Positions 60,232-64,000 of a stretch of DNA of 64,000 nucleotides are shown one piece after another. Under the pieces are notes generated by a model, which was not told where the DNA came from, did no database searches, and worked only from the letters and a program-made list of their open reading frames with translations. The stretch comes from Brachybacterium massiliense (lineage in GTDB: Bacteria; Actinomycetota; Actinomycetes; Actinomycetales; Dermabacteraceae), in NCBI RefSeq assembly GCF_900184245.1, contig NZ_FXXB01000003.1:62001-126000 (forward strand), given 5' to 3'. The position numbers were made by a program, and so were the translations under genes. Every line of letters starts with the position of its first letter. Positions within the stretch are counted from its first letter, which is position 1.

Positions 60232-60714
60232 TCAGTCCTTCACCTGGTAACGGGCTGTGAGGGTGGCGGAGGCCAGCTGCTGGGAGAAGATCGCGAACCG
60301 TGCGCCTACGTGGGGATCCGCCGGATCGGCGCCGAGGGTCTCCACCGGCAGGGCGTGCACGGAGAACTGGTAGCGGTGCGGGGCGCCGGCGGGCGGCTCC
60401 GGGCCGTCATAGCCGACGTTCCCGAAATCGTTGCGCGCCTGCTTGAGCGAGGAGTCCTCCCGGGAGACCCCGAGAGGCAGCGAGGTGGTGCTCGCCGGGA
60501 TGTCCCAGGCCACCCAGTGCCAGAACCCGGAGCCGGTGGGGGCGTCGGGATCGAAGCAGGTGACGGCGAAGGAACGGGTGCCCTCCGGGGCACCGGTCCA
60601 GCTCAGGTCGGGGGAGAGGTTCTCGCCGCCGAGCCCCTCCACCAGCTGCTGCGGCGCCACCTCCGTGGAGTCCGGGGTGGCGTTCGAGGTCAGGATGAAT
60701 GTGGTCTCGCTCAT
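60232..60714 (-). CDS. YbhB/YbcL-type phosphatidylethanolamine-binding protein
   Basis: A 160-residue PEBP-family protein. LSPDLSWTGAPEGTRSFAVT-CFDPDAPTGSGFWHWVAWDI holds the conserved DPDxP and GxxHW ligand-pocket motifs, and GPEPPAGAPHRYQFSVHAL the second pocket strand. Bacterial members are small cytosolic proteins of unclear role. The start at 60714 is fixed by TAGCCT 7 nt upstream. Confidence 0.92.
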   Translation of the reverse strand: MSETTFILTSNATPDSTEVAPQQLVEGLGGENLSPDLSWTGAPEGTRSFAVTCFDPDAPTGSGFWHWVAWDIPASTTSLPLGVSREDSSLKQARNDFGNVGYDGPEPPAGAPHRYQFSVHALPVETLGADPADPHVGARFAIFSQQLASATLTARYQVKD

Positions 60715-60721
60715 GCCCGCC

Positions 60722-60727
60722 AGGCTA
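60722..60727 (-). promoter_or_regulatory. -10 box of the PEBP gene (leaderless)
   Basis: TAGCCT, 7 nt before the ATG at 60714. Confidence 0.6.
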
Positions 60728-60794
60728 GGCAGTGACGGCGGGGATGTCGACCACCTCGCGCCGCAGCGCCCTGCGCAGGGACGAGCCCTGCGGC

Positions 60795-62069
60795 TCAAAA
60801 GCCGTCGGCCGACGGGCGGGGGTAGTGCTGGAGGAACTTCTTGACCTGGTTGACCTTGGCCGCCGCCACGTAGAGGCGCCGCTTCATGCCCTCGACCCCG
60901 TAGGCCAGGGGGTGGACGGTGCGATGCCTGCGGATCTCCTGCACCCGATCCCGCAGATCGGGGTCGATGATGTAGCGGCGCAGCAGCGGCCACGGCACGA
61001 TCGAGTAGAGGATCTCCTCGCGGGGCACCAGGCGCTCCGGCTCGCGCTCCTCGAGGAAGTCGGCGACCACGGCTTCGGCGACGTTCGCGCCGGCGGCGGT
61101 CATGTAATAGTTGTTGCGGCCGATGCGGGGATTGACCTCGAAGAACTTCGCGACCCCATCGCGCGGGTCGATCTTCACGTCGAAGTTCGCGTAGCCGCGG
61201 TAGCCGGAGTGCTGCAGGAAGCGCACCGACTGCTCGAAGACCTCCGGCAGATCGGTGGTGAACATCGCCGCAGGGTTCCCGAGCGCGCCGGGGGTGTGCT
61301 CCTCCAGCAGCACCTGCGCCCCGCCCAGAAGCGTGACCGCGCCGCGGGTGTCGACGTAGGCGGTCACCGAGAGCATCGCGGTGTCATCGCCGGGGATCAT
61401 CTCCTGGACCACGAAGCGGTCCCGGTAGCCGGCGGCCGTCAGCCGCTGCACCAGATCGGCCAGCTGATGGCGGTCCTCGATCTCGAACACCTTGCGCTTG
61501 CCGGGGAAGGAGACCGCGTTGTACGCCGAGGAGCGGGAGGCCTTGGCCACCAGCGGCCAGCCCAGATCCAGCTCGGGGATCTCCGGGGCCGTGCCCGAGG
61601 AGAAGTCCAGCACCACCGTGCGCGGGGTGGGCACGTCGATCTCGGTGCACATCTCGGAGAAGGTCGCCTTGTCCGCGACCGCGTGCAGCACCTCGTCGTC
61701 CAGCAGCGGCAGGTGGTAGTACCGGCCCAGCTCCTCGCGGTGCGCGGCCATCAGCGCGACCAGGAAGTCCGCATTGGCCAGCAGCACAGGGCGCACGCTC
61801 GAGGGGTGCGAGGCCTTGTCCGCGCCCACTGCCAGCAGCGCCTGGATCATCTCCTCCTCGGAGGCGCCCATCCCCAGCTCCACGGTGCTCAGGATCGAGG
61901 AGTCCGCCACCGGGCCCGCGACCTTGCGCGTGACGACGGTGGAGATCGTGCCGTACTTCTCGTGGAACGCCCGGGCCAGGGCGTAGATGCCGATGTCGCC
62001 GCCCAGCAGCACCAGGTCGACCTCCGGGTTGGCGGTCGCGGCGAAGGGATGGGGCGGGGTGTCGGGCAT
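60795..62069 (-). CDS. ATP-grasp carboxylate-amine ligase, D-aspartate-ligase-like (second copy)
   Basis: A 424-residue ATP-grasp enzyme. The N-terminal domain opens VLLGGDIGIYALARAFHEKY, the pattern of the enterococcal D-aspartate ligase group. The ATP-grasp core has WPLVAKASRSSAYNAVSFPG, FVVQEMIPGDDTAML, YANFDVKIDPRDG and FFEVNPRIGRNNYY. The ending KKFLQHYPRPSADGF parallels its upstream paralogue. It probably ligates an acidic D-amino acid to a peptidoglycan precursor side chain. It lies 33 nt downstream of the paralogue, in one operon. Confidence 0.82.
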   Translation of the reverse strand: MPDTPPHPFAATANPEVDLVLLGGDIGIYALARAFHEKYGTISTVVTRKVAGPVADSSILSTVELGMGASEEEMIQALLAVGADKASHPSSVRPVLLANADFLVALMAAHREELGRYYHLPLLDDEVLHAVADKATFSEMCTEIDVPTPRTVVLDFSSGTAPEIPELDLGWPLVAKASRSSAYNAVSFPGKRKVFEIEDRHQLADLVQRLTAAGYRDRFVVQEMIPGDDTAMLSVTAYVDTRGAVTLLGGAQVLLEEHTPGALGNPAAMFTTDLPEVFEQSVRFLQHSGYRGYANFDVKIDPRDGVAKFFEVNPRIGRNNYYMTAAGANVAEAVVADFLEEREPERLVPREEILYSIVPWPLLRRYIIDPDLRDRVQEIRRHRTVHPLAYGVEGMKRRLYVAAAKVNQVKKFLQHYPRPSADGF

Positions 62070-62102
62070 GGTGCGGGGCCTTTCGGGGCTGCGGGCCTGG
62101 TC

Positions 62103-63359
62103 TCAGAAGCCGGTGTCGGTGGGGCGAGGGTAGACGGCGCGGTACTTGCGCACGAAGTTCAGTCCCGAGATGACGGAGTAGGCACGCATCCACAGACCTT
62201 CAGGACCGTACCGGAACGGATTGCGCAGGCCCCGGCGCGCCACGCGCTTCACGTGCGCGCGCAGAGCGGCGTCGCGCACGTAGCGCAGCACCAGGCGCAG
62301 CGGCAGGATCGTGTACAGGACCGGGGCGGTCACCACCACCTGGTCGATGTCCCGGTCATGGACGCGATCCTCGACCACGTGCCGCGCCACCGACTCGCCG
62401 GCCGCGGTCACGTAGTAGCTGTTGCGGCCGATGCGCGGATTGATCTCGAAGAAGCACTCCCGGCCGGTGCGCGGATCGATCTTCACATCGAAGTTCGCGA
62501 ACCCCACGTAGTCCACCGCATCCAGGAACTTCTCCGCCGCAGCGGTGAGCGAGGGGAAGTCCCCGGTGACCATCGCGGCGGGCCGGCCCAGCGCCTCGGG
62601 CGTGTGCTCGCCCAGCAGCACCTGCGCGGCGCACAGCAGCGTCACCTTCCCGCGGCTCGAGCGGTACGCGGTGATCGAGCGCTGGAAGGTGTCATCGCCC
62701 TCGATCAGCTCCTGGAACAGGAAGCGCCCCGTGAAGCCGGACTCGCGCAGACGGCGCACGAGGTCCTGCTGCTCTTCGGCTGACTCCAGGAAGAACACCT
62801 TCTTCTTCCCGGGGAACTGCACGTGGTGGTACTCCGCGGTGTTCGCGGCCTTGCCGACCACCGGGTAGCTCCAGGGCAGCTCCTCGGTGCCGTTCCAGCC
62901 CGGCTCGTCGGCGCGCGAGAAGTCCACGATCCGGGTGGGGACCGTGCCGATGCCGAGGTCCTCGCAGATCTCCGCGAACGTCGCCTTGTCCGCCAGGCGC
63001 GCGAGCAGCTGCGCATCGACCTGCGCGAGCAGATAGTGGGGGGCGAGATCCTCACGGAAGGTGTCGATGAAGTCGACCAGCGAGTCCGCGTTGGTCAGCA
63101 GCAGGGCAGGGCGGCCGACGGGGCGGCGCGAGGCCAGCTCCACGAGCGCGTCGCGCATCTGCTCATCGCTCGCCTCGGCGCCGAGGACCAGCAGGTCCGA
63201 GGTCACCGTGCGCTCGTTCATCGCCACGGGGACGCGCACCACCGTGGTGCAGCGTATCGCGTACTGCTGATGGAAGGCGATGGTGAGGTTCAGGGAGTTC
63301 AGCCCGGCCCCGAGCACGACGACGTCGAATCCGGGGTCGACCGAGGGGGAAGGACGCAT
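62103..63359 (-). CDS. ATP-grasp carboxylate-amine ligase, D-aspartate-ligase-like (first copy)
   Basis: A 418-residue paralogue of the next gene. Motifs: VVLGAGLNSLNLTIAFHQQY, DKATFAEICEDLGIGTVPTR, YPVVGKAANTAEYHHVQFPG, FLFQELIEGDDTFQRS, GFANFDVKIDPRTG and FFEINPRIGRNSYYVT. These closely follow the enterococcal D-Asp ligase Aslfm as I remember it, which adds D-Asp to the third peptide residue. ATG 63359 is fixed by TAGGAT exactly 7 nt upstream; a longer frame to 63458 would read through the GH13 terminator. Confidence 0.85.
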   Translation of the reverse strand: MRPSPSVDPGFDVVVLGAGLNSLNLTIAFHQQYAIRCTTVVRVPVAMNERTVTSDLLVLGAEASDEQMRDALVELASRRPVGRPALLLTNADSLVDFIDTFREDLAPHYLLAQVDAQLLARLADKATFAEICEDLGIGTVPTRIVDFSRADEPGWNGTEELPWSYPVVGKAANTAEYHHVQFPGKKKVFFLESAEEQQDLVRRLRESGFTGRFLFQELIEGDDTFQRSITAYRSSRGKVTLLCAAQVLLGEHTPEALGRPAAMVTGDFPSLTAAAEKFLDAVDYVGFANFDVKIDPRTGRECFFEINPRIGRNSYYVTAAGESVARHVVEDRVHDRDIDQVVVTAPVLYTILPLRLVLRYVRDAALRAHVKRVARRGLRNPFRYGPEGLWMRAYSVISGLNFVRKYRAVYPRPTDTGF

Positions 63360-63366
63360 GGAGGCG

Positions 63367-63372
63367 ATCCTA
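63367..63372 (-). promoter_or_regulatory. -10 box of the ATP-grasp operon (leaderless)
   Basis: TAGGAT, 7 nt before the ATG at 63359. Its -35 region would fall inside the terminator hairpin of the gene upstream. Confidence 0.65.
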
Positions 63373-63383
63373 GCGGCGCGAGC

Positions 63384-63425
63384 ACGCCCGACCGCGGAGG
63401 ACTGCATCCTCCGACGGCCGGGCGT
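63384..63425 (-). terminator. Terminator after the GH13 glucosidase
   Basis: ACGCCCG / CGGGCGT outer stem and CGGAGGA / TCCTCCG inner stem around a 5-nt loop, with a small internal loop. It lies 14 nt past the stop codon. Confidence 0.8.
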
Positions 63426-63439
63426 GATCCGTGCGACGT

Positions 63440-64000
<561 letters not shown>

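Overview
The window is a stretch of very GC-rich, gene-dense chromosome from an actinobacterium of the order Micrococcales. I favour Brachybacterium or a close relative (Dermabacteraceae). The grounds are adjacent mshA and mshB mycothiol genes, an HspR/HAIR-controlled dnaK operon, a Rv2466c-like DsbA protein, and a tandem pair of D-aspartate-ligase-like ATP-grasp enzymes that would suit an acidic D-amino-acid peptidoglycan bridge. The genus is inference. No tRNA, rRNA, insertion sequence, prophage or CRISPR array was seen.

Layout. 1-4.8 kb: tail of an unidentified gene, then a TPP-riboswitch operon (thiD-tenA fusion, MFS transporter, divergent thiM, thiE). 4.8-11.2 kb: two thioesterases, truncated haemoglobin, MscS channel, aminopeptidase N, DUF402 protein. 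11.4-17.7 kb: Ser/Thr kinase whose membrane anchor lies out of frame, a divergent surface protein, and an ABC exporter pair with complementary degenerate ATPase sites. 17.8-22.3 kb: DsbA-like protein, rpiB, Nei-type glycosylase, prolyl aminopeptidase, ankyrin protein, GNAT. 22.3-25.4 kb: truncated regulator and a second TPP-riboswitch operon (ykoE and a fused ykoDC). 25.5-33.7 kb: PH-like membrane protein, M13 peptidase, membrane protein, ADP-ribosylglycohydrolase plus EEP protein, mshBA, methyltransferase. 33.7-40.7 kb: two-component system, SRPBCC protein, fmdBA, small enzymes. 40.8-47.1 kb: ilvD and the prpDBC propionate operon with a GntR regulator. 47.2-52.4 kb: a secreted lipoprotein/PKD pair, metabolic and repair genes, one decayed gene, osmC. 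52.5-57.0 kb: dnaK-grpE-dnaJ-hspR. 57.0-60.2 kb: a glycolipid glycosyltransferase / VTT protein / glycosyltransferase operon. 60.2-64 kb: PEBP protein, two ATP-grasp ligases and the end of a GH13 glucosidase.

How the genes work together. The two riboswitch operons cover thiamine salvage and uptake. prpDBC converts propionyl-CoA to pyruvate and succinate. mshAB makes the mycothiol precursor that the DsbA-like protein may use. The stress operon is self-regulated through HspR. The right end looks like a cell-envelope area (glycolipids, possible peptidoglycan bridge).

Gene expression style. Operon genes usually overlap by ATGA or GTGA. At 17 operon-leading genes a TANNNT box sits exactly 6-7 nt before the ATG, which predicts leaderless mRNAs. 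Several convergent gene pairs share short bidirectional terminators, three of which have both stop codons inside the stem.
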